A stretch of 64,000 nt of DNA from Neurospora tetrasperma FGSC 2508. Taxonomy: Eukaryota > Ascomycota > Sordariomycetes > Sordariales > Sordariaceae. Below are positions 23,340 to 34,645 of this stretch, one piece after another. The translations under genes and the position numbers were made by a program. The notes under the pieces were generated by a model. It searched no databases and was not told where the DNA came from. It was given only the letters and a program-made list of their open reading frames with translations. Location of the stretch: the NCBI RefSeq assembly GCF_000213175.1, contig NW_009799101.1, positions 4,460,940 through 4,524,939 of the forward strand. Direction: 5' to 3'. Each line of letters begins with the position of its first letter. Within the stretch, counting starts at the first letter, position 1.

Positions 23340-23820
23340 ACCCCTCCGAGTATTCCCCAACTCCAACACAAGAAACCCTCAAACTAATGTACTGACTCAA
23401 ATGAGCATGCTTCCTCTTACCCCTCCGCTCATTCCTCAGTTCCAGGTTGTTCTTCCCCATGTCCACGCATTCCTGGCAAAGGCCGCCACCCGAACGGGCA
23501 TCGCTTCGATAACACTTTGAGCACGGGTTCGGTAGGTACCGACGGCGACTCGACTCTCCATACTGGCTCTGAGTCCCGCGCTGCGCGCGTTCGCCAGACA
23601 GTCCAAGCACTGAGTGGCACTTTTCTTCCAGGTCCGGTGTGCAGGCGCGCTCTTGCATGGATGACGGATGCCATGCTTGGGGTGGCCTGCGCAGGTGGGC
23701 CAGGGGTCGGCGGCCTTGACTGGAGAGGGACCTTGGGTGCTCGTAGTGGACTGTCGGCCGTCATTGTTGTTGACTAGAAGGAACTGACCACTATCGTGCC
23801 AGTCGAGCAGTCTTACACGT
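23340..23820 (-). pseudogene. Decayed type D Cys-rich paralog
   Basis: In one minus-strand frame C-x11-C, KSAPAHRTWKKSATQC and CLDCLAN align with the 19.5-kb protein, including Trp (TGG at 23638-23640) at the same C-x8-W spacing. The later part, PCSKCYRSDARSGGGLCQEC with a basic tail, is in another frame. A single frameshift near 23545 therefore splits the module. The downstream portion is otherwise very close to the intact type D gene, so the break is recent relative to the duplication. The position corresponding to the type A/B stop is Trp here, not TAG. Confidence 0.7.
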
Positions 23821-24842
23821 GGACTATCGAGAGATAATAGACCTCTTCGCTATCGTCACTGGCGCTATGTACATCCCCTTCCTACGTTACCAGCGTTGTA
23901 ACGGTTGTAGGATCTTAGGGGGGCACTTTATGCGTCGTTTGATGGTAGAGGTATCTCTATCGATCGGATCTTGAATGCCAATAGCTTCCTCGAAGAAGTA
24001 CGAGATGTTCGCTTCTTCAACTTGAAAAGACTTAATAGAGGTAGGTACGTTAGAAAAGGATTTGACTTCCGGACTGCCGACTGACAGTGAGTGCAGTGGC
24101 GATTTGCATCAATCGTCTTCATCCGGGAACCCCAGACCTAAAGGGTCGTTGGAATCCATGACGGTCTCGAGTTTTAAAATCTTCCTCTTGTACTTGTCGA
24201 CAACCGCTGCACGAGCGCAAGTACTTGTGTGTGGTGATGCGCTACACAAGGGAGGTAGAGGATGGCTTTGAACAGAGGTTCGTCCGAGTTCGACGCATAA
24301 GGACGGTTGAGCTGAGTGGAGCGCATAGGCTGCTTTGCGACCGTGCAAATACACCAGTGAAGAGTGTAATGTCTGCTGTCAAGTCATCCCCATGGTGGCT
24401 CCAATCTCATCCCATCATTGCGGTGAGGGTAAAATGGGGGGAGATGTCTTCTTACTTGTCCATTACAAGTATCAGCGAGCTATGACGCTTCCTCATTGGT
24501 CTATGTTGAACTATATACGCCTACTTCCCTCCTAGCTTCAAGGTTGGCTTACCTGGGACAGGCCCGTGGGGCTCGAATCCCACCTCTATCCAGGCGATAA
24601 GGCCTGATGCTGACAACAACAGAGGTCCCTTCACTCGTCCATGCTGTCATTATGGGGCGGATACTTCCAGGGAGATGAGAGTCCCCTCTACAGTCCTATA
24701 TACGAGCTCTATCTACTTCTATTTGTCGTTTTCCACAATCACCAAACGTCCGTCCTCTCCCCTCCGGTCAAGCATAGCCGAACAAGCATTGACGCATCTT
24801 GATCACCACACGTCTCACCAACTGCAGGAACAGTCAGGAAGA
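23821..24842. other. Spacer with promoter-like box
   Basis: No gene is supported. A second CTATATACGA box lies at 24696-24705, before the 24.8-kb gene. Around 24560-24600 a tRNA T-arm-like hairpin occurs without a complete tRNA. Confidence 0.35.
24696..24705 (+). promoter_or_regulatory. TATA-like box CTATATACGA
   Basis: Identical to the box at 21596-21605 and 147 bp ahead of the ATG at 24843. Proposed core promoter element; unproven. Confidence 0.35.
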
Positions 24843-25542
24843 ATGGAGGACCAGAACGCGTATGAAGGCATCGAGGGGAATGACCAACACTCTTTCCTGG
24901 GAAATGAGGCCGTCGCCGCTCAAGTGAGTCAACTCTAGTCCTTATTATCGCAACCTAACTTCTTTCATGGCCTCTGACACCGTCTTACAGTCTCAACAGT
25001 TTGCCAGTAACAACCCAGCAAACCCACAACCAGGTAACAACAACTTACCCAATAACGACAACGTCATTGGCTATCAGCCCGGCGGCGCGCTCAACCAGGC
25101 TGTCATTGTTCAGCCACAACAGGGAGATGATGACATCGACCCAGAAATCCCTCTTCTAAGCGATGAAGTCCGGGCTGCCCTGATCGAGATAGCCAATTCA
25201 AATCCCCCAGTTGACATCCGGACCGTTGATCCGGAGCTCTTGCGGGCCATCATCGCCGATGTCGCCAGGATGCTCCACGCACGCAATGGCCGATGCCGCC
25301 ATGTGGACGAGGTCACTGGCGAGCAGTGTCCAGCTCGAAGGTGGAAGGCGGGTGCGCGAAAATGCATGAGCCACCTCAAGAGGCATCCTTCAGTGGAGAC
25401 GCAGCTCAAGATCCTGATGAGGCAGATGGAAGGCCACGGGACATGCTCAGGCAACTATGCCTGGAAGGAGAGGGAAGATGGGAGACTCTGCGACGGATGT
25501 AGGAGGAAGGATGCCCTCCGGCGGGAAAGAGCAGGGATGTAA
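24843..25542 (+). CDS. Type A Cys-rich paralog with Trp (TGG) at the position of the family TAG
   Basis: Exons 24843-24923 and 24991-25542 (67-bp intron, GTGAGT...ACAG, phase 0) encode 210 residues with no internal stop. After an N/Q-rich N-terminus comes an acidic helical segment (DEVRAALIEIANSN, ELLRAIIADVARML). The Cys module follows: CRHVDEVTGEQC, PARR, W145 (TGG, 25342-25344), KAGARKCMSHL, GTCSGNY and LCDGC. Trp145 falls exactly where the other type A genes have TAG, followed by the same Lys-Ala-Gly. The DNA is GTGGAAGG against TAGAAGG in the relatives. The gene shows that the full module is a real protein and that Trp is an acceptable residue at this site. Function unknown; the ligands (C, C, C, H, C, C, C) suggest zinc binding. 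Confidence 0.85.
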
Positions 25543-26260
25543 GAAGTTGATGGGGATAGTTGGTAAACAATTGAATGAGTCAAGTTTGGACCAATGAAGA
25601 CGTGGGCTTGATCAACCGGTTGGCTCACCGGCAGGAAGAGGACGATAGACTCAACCAGGATCGAGTCATCTTGCTAGGAAAGAGCGAGTCAGCCCTGTTA
25701 GCGTGAACATAAAAGAATCCCTCACTCCTTTGTGGCACTCCATGTCATTGTCCCATTCTTTCTATAATCCTCGTCTTTCATCGGTCCTTCGCTCATTGTC
25801 CACTCAGCGGCGTGTTTCTTTGTTGCGAATAGGACCTTTGTGATGGGTCCGATGCGCCCACCCCATCTCAGGCCTTATATCTCTGTGGTTGTCCGTAGGC
25901 CGTTGATTGGCATTTCAAGAGGAGAAACGTAATCTTGCCATGTGGCAATCGACGGGAATTTGGAATGAAAGCCCGTGGTCGGGATTGTTTACTTGACCCT
26001 GAGCGGTGCATGGAGTCTTTTGCGCTAACACTTTTTGTTGATTCAGCGGTCTTGCAGGGGGGGATTTAGGGCAGCCGCTGTTAGTGAGTGGAGTCTCCAC
26101 GCATAGACCACCACAGCGAACTTGACCTCCGTGCTCGCATCATCATCGAAGAGCGAAGTGTTGAGTGAAGTACTTGAAATTGCTCAAGGCAATAGCAGTG
26201 CTTTGGTTCTCAATCTCCCTGAGCTGGCAGACATTTTGCAAAATTGAAGGGGTGTCAAAT
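25543..26260. other. Spacer, no gene supported
   Basis: 3' flank of the 24.8-kb gene; non-coding appearance. Confidence 0.3.
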
Positions 26261-26548
26261 TTACGAGTGTCCCTGGGCAACCGCGGTCCATTTGCACTTG
26301 CTGTGGAATACTGGCTGCAGGGGCATACATGGCCGTAGCGCCTTCCTGGCAACGGCCGACGCTTTCATTAATGAGCCACAGTTCAATCGCAGCAAATTCT
26401 GTTCTCGATTACAAAGTTCATCGCAGCTCGCCATTACTTCCGCGTACTTGATCTTTTCTCTTTCCACAGCTCCTTCATGATTCTTCCGCCGCCGGGCGTA
26501 GTCGTATACAGCAGCCGCTGTTTCCGTCGGCGACGCGGGAGCGGCCAT
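26261..26548 (-). CDS. Possible small protein of 95 residues (uncertain)
   Basis: An ATG in fair context (ggaggATGGCC) opens a frame with a basic/charged helix (ARRRKNHEGAVEREKIKYAEV) and five Cys, ending at the VCPCS-type duplicate fragment. No family is recognised. The fragment reads VCPCS in a different frame from this one, so the two readings compete. It may be a shadow. Confidence 0.2.
   Translation of the reverse strand: MAAPASPTETAAAVYDYARRRKNHEGAVEREKIKYAEVMASCDELCNREQNLLRLNCGSLMKASAVARKALRPCMPLQPVFHSKCKWTAVAQGHS
26268..26352 (-). repeat. Diverged duplicate fragment (copy 2), VCPCS-type
   Basis: Counterpart of 23160-23250; see that entry for the shared core. The two copies lie about 3.1 kb apart in the same orientation and flank the 23.4- and 24.8-kb paralogs, so they may mark the ends of a larger duplicated segment. 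Confidence 0.45.
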
Positions 26549-27684
26549 CCTCCACAATCGATCATATTCTCACATGTGCCCAATCTGTACCTCAAATCAC
26601 ACCAAAAACGACGGACACGGGATTTTGATCGGTTTCGCATGTGGATCTCATGCCAGCCCCCAACGCAGGCAACAAAATCGAGCGCCACGGCGTCCATACC
26701 TGTACTTGACGTTCGGCATGCCGATATGAACAAATGTATCGGAAAAGACATGAACGACATGGAAGTAGCAATTGACATGGAAGATTTCAGAACGCAGGAA
26801 AAGACCTGGAGACGGCATTCTTGACTTCATCCCGTGAACCAAGACGGCATATGTGTTCAGATTCAGTTACACTGTCAACAATTGTCCCTGCCAGTTCGGT
26901 TTTCACTGATGATTACTGGTCATATCTCTTGTGAGGCGAAATCTGAGAGATTGATTTCACCCGGTCCGGCTGTTCACAGCCGCATACTACCACAGTTCAC
27001 GGATTGTTGATTAGTTCGCTCACCAGAGGTAGGTATTCCGAACACCCCTAGTGGACTATGGACGTTAACGCAGGCCCTGGGATACAGGATGGTCCTACTC
27101 GGCGCTGTTCTTGTTCACATCCCGCCAGTATGTGAAGACGGTCGCTGTTCAGTGAGCTATAACGGTCAATCCGAGTTGAACAGTCTGTGCGTGGTATTGT
27201 TCCTATGTTCATCTCCTTTTGCTGTTACATTGCACGCCGTTCTTATATACACCGACATGTGGACAGGCTCAGTGTTCAATGGCCAGTCTTGGCTGACCGG
27301 AGCTGTACAGTGTACAAGAAGGATAATTTCTCTGTTCATTTAATGAGACATCAAATTTTTCGCTGTTCTCTCATGCATGAGCAGCCGAACAACCTCGGTG
27401 TTCGGTGAGCTATGCCGGTTAACCTGAGTTGGGCAATCTGTGTGCGGTATGCTTCTCCTGTTCATGGCTGTTCACCCTCAGACTCGCAAGGCAGTGGATC
27501 TGAGGACTGGCCTAGAGTGTCGCTATTCCCATAGCATAAAAGGCAGATCAGAACTTCCTCTGGGGAAAATTTTTCTCTTCCTGCTCCATCACCACCAACG
27601 ACTTCGACCCAACGTCAACCAAGCACAAGCATCCTCACACACCATAACACATCACCCACCCAACCACTCCAAGACTTCTTCATC
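26549..27684. other. Spacer with a diverged tandem duplication
   Basis: About 73 bp at 27145-27217 (GTTCAGTGAGCTATAACGG onward) recur at 27397-27469 with roughly three quarters identity. No gene is supported. Confidence 0.4.
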
Positions 27685-28560
27685 ATGTCTCACAACACCT
27701 CCAAGAACATCAACATGGGCAACTACCACGACGGAACTGTCCCCACCACACCCATCGCCCAGAACAACCAGGATCAAATGGCGGACGGCACTCATCAGTC
27801 ATCCATTCCCCCCCTCAACGTCTTCGACTTTAACACTCCCATTGATAGGTAAGTCACTCAGACTTCTAACAACATGATGCTTGTGAGATGTCAGATAGCT
27901 GACAACTATTATAGAGGAATGCACACACAGAGCGCTCATCAGCAAGGCCAGGACAGTAACATGGCTCCCCCTTCGTACCTTGACGACCCTTTCAACCCGA
28001 TCCACTACCAGCACCTTGCTCACATCAAGACCCTCGAGGACGTTTTTGACGACTATCCCGTCGACTTCGAAACACCTCTCAACTTCGAGTACGCCGGCCA
28101 CCCTGCGGTCCGCAACATTTTCAACCCCATCAACACAATCGGCAACCTCCAAGGAGCCATTGACGCGGCCGCAGCTGTCCTCGACAGCGCCTACGGCCGT
28201 TGCACTCGTAGAACCAAGGGTGTGCAGTGCACTCGCTTCTGCTAGAGGCGGAACGCGATGTACTGCCTCACCCACCTCGGGAATCGGCCTGGCAAGGATA
28301 CCATCCTGGAAATCTATCGTCGCAAGGCTCTAGGATACGGCACTTGCTCTACGGACTTCGCCTGGATGCCCAAGGAGACCGGGAAGCGGTGCGACCGGTG
28401 CGTCGAGATGAAGAGGAACCGGATGGAGAACCGCGCGGCGGCGGCCGCGGCAGCACAGCCTGCTCAGCAATCTCAGGAGGACGGAGCCGACACCAGCCAG
28501 GCCACCTCTACTGATGACTCGATGATGTCGGGAGAAGCGATTGCCAACCTCCATATCTGA
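27685..28560 (+). CDS. Type A Cys-rich paralog with TAG at the conserved site
   Basis: Exons 27685-27848 and 27915-28560 (66-bp intron, GTAAGT with branch GCTGAC, phase 2). The N-terminal arm is N/Q/P-rich, beginning MSHNTSKN. The conserved GHPAV...helix (NLQGAIDAAAAVL) leads into the Cys module CTRRTKGVQC, TRFC, then TAG at 28243-28245 (codon 165). In the same frame follow RRNAMYCLTHLGNRPG, GYGTCSTDF, KETGKRCDRC, a polyalanine run and an acidic tail, ending at TGA. The product is 269 residues if TAG is read as Trp, 164 if it is a stop. Here the codon after TAG is AGG, not AAG as in its relatives. The downstream LTHLGNRPG is nearly identical to other paralogs, which argues for selection on it. 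Confidence 0.78.
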
Positions 28561-29704
28561 ATCATCAGACCTCATACACAGAGACCGATACCAAGATTGT
28601 AAGTACCTTCATCCCTTACCACATCTTCTTTGAGGCATCGACATGAACTAACATTGGATGATGATATAGGACACCAACAGATTGTCCCTAAATTGAGAAG
28701 CAGACTTCTTCAGATTATTTTGTTGAAAGTACAAGGGAAACCAGCTGATCAAATCAGGTCTATGAGCAAGGAAAATAAGGGTTATGTCAGATACAAAACA
28801 TCCAGATAGCTTGAAATGACCCAACTTGCTCAAAACATCTTTGCTACTGCCATCTTGCCCTTGTGAACTCGTTCTACGTGATTACTACGCCTAAGTGAAC
28901 CTACTACACCAGATAGAAGTAGCGCAAATAAAATCTAGTGGCCTTTGTTCGTGACCTTACCCTATCAGTGAAAATGTCAACATCTTCTCTCTTCAACATC
29001 GTAATTCCTTCTCGTGACTCGTCCGCTCGCTGTGTTTTTGCTTTTGACTTACGCCTCCTATTACCTCACTCTGTTTCTAACACTCCAAGTACCTCTTATT
29101 TAATGAAATCCGTGATGTCATGGACATTCTGACACCTGTCCTGGTCGTATATATGGTTATCCTTGCGCGAAGCAACACTGTCTGCGGCGTCGGTTGCCCG
29201 GTCGACGACTACGAAGATACAATAAGCTACGATAAGCGTAAGCACGGCCTCAATGTGTAGGGCACGGTCTTTCTGTCCTCCTCTAAGCTGTTAGGAATGG
29301 TCGATAAACACTTGTCCTGGAATAACAAGGTCGCCACTACTCCCAATTTGATGCTATAGTATCTCCAGGCCGGCAGGCCAACCTAAATTTGGAGTTAACA
29401 AGTGACAGGAAGTGGAGCCCACTGACCTTGCCGGCAACAGGTACCTAACCGGCACGCCTACCTCTACAATTTTGGACCCTGGGATGGACCTCCGCTCCAG
29501 TGGCAGCTTCATCACGGCCCAACCTTTCAACCTGCTCTTTCCACTTTTCTCCGTAAGTCCTGAAACTTCAACCTTGCAACGCATTGGTTCTCAAGTCCTT
29601 TCGATCCTAGAATTGCCAGCCATTGCGCGCAAATAGGAGGTATCTCGGTACGAAGAAAAGCGTATCAGCTTCCGACATCATTTGATCGGGCCTGCCAAGC
29701 AGCC
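28561..29704. other. Spacer, no gene supported
   Basis: 3' flank of the 27.7-kb gene and 5' flank of the 29.7-kb gene. A TATA-like GTATATATGG lies near 29148. An open frame at 29412-29636 has no recognisable features. Confidence 0.3.
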
Positions 29705-30907
29705 ATGTCCAAGAACACGAAGAATCGCCGGGCCGCCGGCGCGAGGCAGGGTTCCCTTCCCCAGAACCAAGGCCAAGGCAATCACGGAGTTGCGAGCAAC
29801 GTGATGGGCAACGGACCCAACCTATCTCTCCTCAGGTCAGCCTCGCTTCATCCTGCCACTACAGGACTTTAACCCCAACCAGTGCACTGCTGACATAGAA
29901 ATAGCGAAAATCATGGGCACAATCAGGGCCCAGAGAGTGACCAACTCCCGGCCATCCCTTCTGCCCCTCAAGGCAACAACCCTACCTCTAACCAGCACTT
30001 ACCTGCCCCTGGTCATAATGGCTACTCCATCCCTATCATCAGTGATATCCCCTCTGTTCCCTCCATGCACCACCAGCCTCTGCACCATGCCCACAATCCT
30101 AATCACCAGAACATGTACCACAATATCCATCCTTTCATGCCTCCCAATTTCAATGGTCCGTTTCCGGGTCACAACGTCGACTTCGGCGAGCACTTCATTC
30201 CAAGCAACGCATTCGACGGAAACCTTCATTCGGAACAAGAACCGTTTCTTCAGCAGGGTGAGCTGTCATTCGCCAATTTGCCTTTAAACCCCAACTTCGC
30301 TCTATCGACTGCTGGAGCATACCAGCCTCAAGAGATGATGAACCACCCTGTTACTTTTCATCAGGCCCAGATCTACCCCTTGGGCGGCCATCCGATGGGA
30401 TCCAGCCAGCTAGCTTTGAGCCAGGACGCTCCAAACCAGCAAGCTCTGAACCAGCAAGGTGTAGCCCAGCAAGCTCTAGACCAGCACCACCCAGCTGTTA
30501 ACCACCAGCAAGTGGACTTACCTGTTGATGACCCCCCTACGCCCCATCCCCAGGCAAACCATCCGGCCGTCCTAACCCTCGGAACCATCACGGTCAACAT
30601 GGCGGAAGACGATGTCAGACACATCATCAGGGAGGCAGCAGACGTGCTGTACGCCGGACACGGGCAGTGCAAGCGATATTTACCCGACGAGAATGGTATA
30701 GAGCGGCGCTGCACCGCACGCGTCTAGAAGGCGCCTCGCGGCTGGTACTGTTTGGCCCATCTTGGGAACCGTCTGAGTCTCGACAGACAAGTCGAGATTC
30801 TGCTCCGTAAATCCCGCGGCGAAGGAACTTGTTCTGGCGATTATGCCGCCACACCCCGCGATGACGGAAGGTTATGTGCGCGCTGTAATCCGATTGGGTA
30901 CAACTAG
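29705..30907 (+). CDS. Type A Cys-rich paralog with TAG at the conserved site
   Basis: Exons 29705-29835 and 29905-30907 (69-bp intron, phase 2, branch GCTGAC). The start MSKNTKNRRAAGARQG is basic. A long H/N/P/Q-rich arm follows, with short repeats such as NQQALNQQGVAQQAL. The conserved block PHPQANHPAVLTL and the helix VRHIIREAADVL lead into CKRYLPDENGIERRC, TARV, then TAG at 30725-30727 (codon 318). The frame continues KAPRGWYCLAHLGNR, LLRKSRGEGTCSGDY and LCARC to TAG at 30905-30907. Product 377 residues with Trp at the site, 317 without. The intron position and phase match the 32.3-kb gene (...LS then an acidic ENHG/EDQE), so the two are close tandem duplicates. Function unknown. Confidence 0.8.
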
Positions 30908-32276
30908 GTGCCGCTAGGTGCCTCTATTTGGGCGTTTTCGGTGATGGCTAAAGGTACCTAGTCTCGCCAAGGTCAAGATGATGACTCCTCTTTCCTTCTA
31001 TATTGTCAGAAAGCGGCGCGAGTATGTGAATTGTCGCTATTACGACACGACGCAACAATCTGTCGCAAATGAGGGAAAGCACTGGAAAGAGGAACAGCGA
31101 AAAGGAAACCTAGAAGCCCATCAAGAGAGTTCTTAAAATGGAGATCACGATATACCAGCTTCATTACCAGTGGGTTTTTCCGACCTAGGTACTTGGCTGG
31201 TGGAATCGAGGGAACCCCCAGGAGGGTCAGCACGGCTGGACGGGTCAAGATCTACAAGCTAGCAAACCACCTATCTCTTCACACTCGGCTTTCCCGTCTC
31301 ATCCGAAATGGAGAAGACACAATCTGCATACAATTGCTCATTATCACCAGTCCCCAGCCCCCCATGAGCGGTAGTAGTCAGAGTTGTTCTCCGGGAAAAT
31401 GAGAAAAAAAGTGAAAAGATTGAATGGTGAGAGTTTCGGATCTTTTCAAAGTCTGTAGAGTAGCTGTATATAGAGGTATGATCGTACCACACGAGCTCTC
31501 ACGGTGCTTGCTAAGATGCAGCATGGGAGTTGAGGCTCGAACTTTGTCGGTACCTCTAGAAAATGAGTATTACCTCTACCAATATCCACATATTTTGTTC
31601 TGATAAACCCGATTTACAGTAGAGCTAGGTAGTAGTCATTTGACTAGGGACTCTGTTAAGTACCTACGATAGCGGCACAGTGTGGTGGAGACGTACGCTA
31701 CGCAACCTGAAATCTTCCAAATCTTCGGTGCCCACGTGACGTGGAATCAGTGTCAGAGGTAAATTCCCCCCGGCCGCTGGGCACCTAGACACTCCTTCCT
31801 CCTTCCACCATTTGTAGGTCAATTTTAGTCCCCTTTGGTGTGGAGTGCATCCTGCCAACTGTACACCTTCTTAGACCTATTTCTACCCTCATCTACACCG
31901 CACATTGACCCCCATCATCGTCACACCCAGGGGCAGGCAAAAAGGTAAAATCATCCTGGTTATCATACTTCATTCGCCCGCGCGCTGCACGTACGTGCTC
32001 CCGAAAGCCGCGGGGCGTCTGCTATCAGAGTCCTGCTGTTGAATGCAGGCAAAAGCCACCTCGCGACGTATCTTGGATCAGTGTCGTCCATCAAGTCCAG
32101 TTGTGCGCCACCATCCCGCAATTACCAGCCATATCGACTTAACACCCTATGTAAGTCCTAAACATGTTCGCTACGATGGAAACAGGCTACTACCTACCTT
32201 CTCTGGACGCAACTGACCATAATTTAGATCCACAAGCGCACGATTTTGTCTTCGGTTCTAGCTTCACTTTGCGAAG
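30908..32276. other. Spacer, no gene supported
   Basis: Non-coding appearance with several dispersed GGTACCTCTA/TAGAGGTA words (for example near 31550). I see no gene. Confidence 0.3.
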
Positions 32277-33667
32277 ATGAAATCTCCGGCCGACAAAGCT
32301 GCTCAGCGCCCGAGCAGCAAGAAGGGTACCTCTACCTCGAATCAAAGCCCCGAGTCTGCCCTCAGGTTAGTTCTGCTTCATTCTGACGTCGCTGGAAATA
32401 TTTCCTTTAACTACATGCTTCTGACACAGAGAACAGCGAAGACCAAGAAGGCAATCAAGAGGGCTCTCAAGTTCACCAGCAAAGTCCTGGTCAACACGAC
32501 ACTTCTCCCCGTGAGGATGTCAACAACGTAGTACCTCTACCCATGAATGTCCCCCAGCACCAACAGCAGAGTTCTAGCCAACATGGCAACCACTCCCCCC
32601 AAGCTCTCACCGACCCACCCGTCAACCCCCCTCCACATGATCATCACAATCCTGGTTTTGACGACATGTATGGCGGTGAGCTTTTCGACGACATGCCTAG
32701 TCACTTTGATCATCTCCTAGAACATGACCTCTTGATCGGCAACGGCTTCTTTGAAGACAACGATTCCCATGTCAACGTCCATTCATCAGCACAGGTCCAG
32801 AATTATCAGCAGGGCGAGCAGAACGTTCCGATTGCCAGCCCACCCGCTCACCAGTCTATGATGAACAATCATGGTGGTCCTCATCAACAGCCACCTCACC
32901 TCCTAGGCGCCCATAATCTGCAACAGCCGGCTAATCCACAACATTATGCTGTCCCCAATGGTCACCCTTACGGAGCTCACATGCAGCATCTCTCCGTTGA
33001 TCAACAGATCCATAACCAGGTCCAGGTTCCTGTCCAACACCAAGTTATCATCCAACAACCAACCCAAATGCAACACCAAGCCCACATCCAACAACAGGCC
33101 TTAATGCAGTACCAGGCCTATCTACAGCACCAAGCTCACCTTCAGCACCAGGCCGCTATTAACCAGCAAATCCTCGTTCAGCACCCGGTCCCTCACCATC
33201 ATCAGGTTGCTGTTCAACATCCAGCCCCGGTCCAACACCAGGTCCCGGAAGTGCCTGTTCCGGTTCCTGTTCCCAGCGCCGCGGGCCCAGCGGGCGACCA
33301 TGGCCCACCGACACCTCATCCAGAGGCTAATCATCCCGCTATAGTCGCTCTCCACGACGTTGGAGAGGATCTGGATGCAGAGGGGATTAGGGAGCTCATT
33401 AGGGCCGCAGCTGCGGTTCTCTTTGGGGGCCATCCCCAATGCCGCAGGATGATTTTGGGCCATGATGGAGTCGAGGTGCGTTGCACCGCGAGTTCCTAGA
33501 AGGCACTTCGCGGTCGTTCGTGCCTCCAACATCTCGGCAACCGTCTGTCACTTGTTGCCCAGATTGCAATTTTAATGCGCAAGTCCCGCGGTGAGGGGAC
33601 TTGCTCGGGCTGCTACGCCCCAACACCCTACGACGACGGCAAGCTTTGTGAACGTTGCTTAGGTTAG
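32277..33667 (+). CDS. Type A Cys-rich paralog with TAG at the conserved site
   Basis: Exons 32277-32365 and 32437-33667 (71-bp intron, phase 2; the acceptor that keeps frame is GAACAG at 32436). The basic Ser/Lys-rich start MKSPADKAAQRPSSKKG is followed by a 270-residue arm rich in Q and H with QHQ(A/V)H(L/I)Q-type repeats. The block PHPEANHPAIVAL and the helix IRELIRAAAAVL lead into CRRMILGHDGVEVRC, TASS, then TAG at 33497-33499 (codon 384). KALRGRSCLQHLGNR, LMRKSRGEGTCSGCY and LCERC follow in frame to TAG at 33665-33667. Product 439 residues with Trp at the site, 383 without. RKSRGEGTCSG is shared word for word with the 29.7-kb gene, beyond the TAG. Confidence 0.8.
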
Positions 33668-34645
33668 GTAGGACGGAGTTTGCAAGATGCTACCTCGAGC
33701 TTGCTTGCGAGGCAGTAAGGGCGCATTTCTCCGGCCTGAATATTTCCTTAAGGGCTGGAGACATGAATGGACATTTTGTCATGGGATTTGAAAGGGAACA
33801 CCCGACACCGTAGCATACCGGTACAGAGAATACCTAGAAGTGGGATGATTCTAGGTATAGATACCTTACTTCTAGTAACATAAACACCATTGATCATTAC
33901 AGGCATTGTTAGGGTACCTGAACAAGTGATATATCAACTGTCAAGGGGCATTTTCCATGAGCCGATAATCCTGTATACTCTAGAGGTGGAACTATTCCGC
34001 AGTGGCTCCGGCCTAGGACATAACGGGAACAATTTGGGTTTGGATTGCAAGTTGCGAACTGTCCGAGACATCATACGCGCTGTCTGTGTGATATGACTTA
34101 CAGGACGTTGGTTCGGAACATCCCAAGTACCTCAAGGTAGCGAAGTTGAAGATGGAAGTGGAAGGTTCTAGTCGTCACGGATCAAAGATCTTAAAGATTA
34201 TCTCATTGTCCGTGGACGCTGCATGGGTGGGTGAATGAATGTCCACGGCAGTGTACCGGTGACCTCTGGAGCATGACACTCGCGCTCTACCGCCCTCCTA
34301 CAACGTAGGTAGGTATTTTGAGCGTCGCTCTTTCCTGCCAGCTCAGCCACAGGGGCAGGCAGTGGCCAAGGTGCTTCAGTAAAGGTTTCTAACCTGGATC
34401 AGCCGCATCAGGTTTCCTTAGGGCTGATCATTTTCAATTCACCGGATCCTTCCGCACCATTTAAGGCGGTTCTCCTTGACTGTTCCTGACCCTTTCTCCC
34501 TCCACAATAAACCGAACAAGACATCGAATTAATTGACACCTCCAAACGTCAATCAATTGCCTGTATCGTTAGAACACGTTGGAACACCAAAGCGGGCCTC
34601 TTTGTCACTGTGAGCAGCGCCTTGGAAGCCACATTCAGCTGCAAG
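33668..34645. other. Spacer, no gene supported
   Basis: 3' and 5' flanks of neighbouring type A genes. No coding frame or element is supported. Confidence 0.3.

Noticed and set aside
24560-24600. tRNA gene suggested by GTGGGGCTCGAATCCCAC
   Set aside because: Only a T-arm-like hairpin is present; no matching acceptor, D or anticodon arm upstream.
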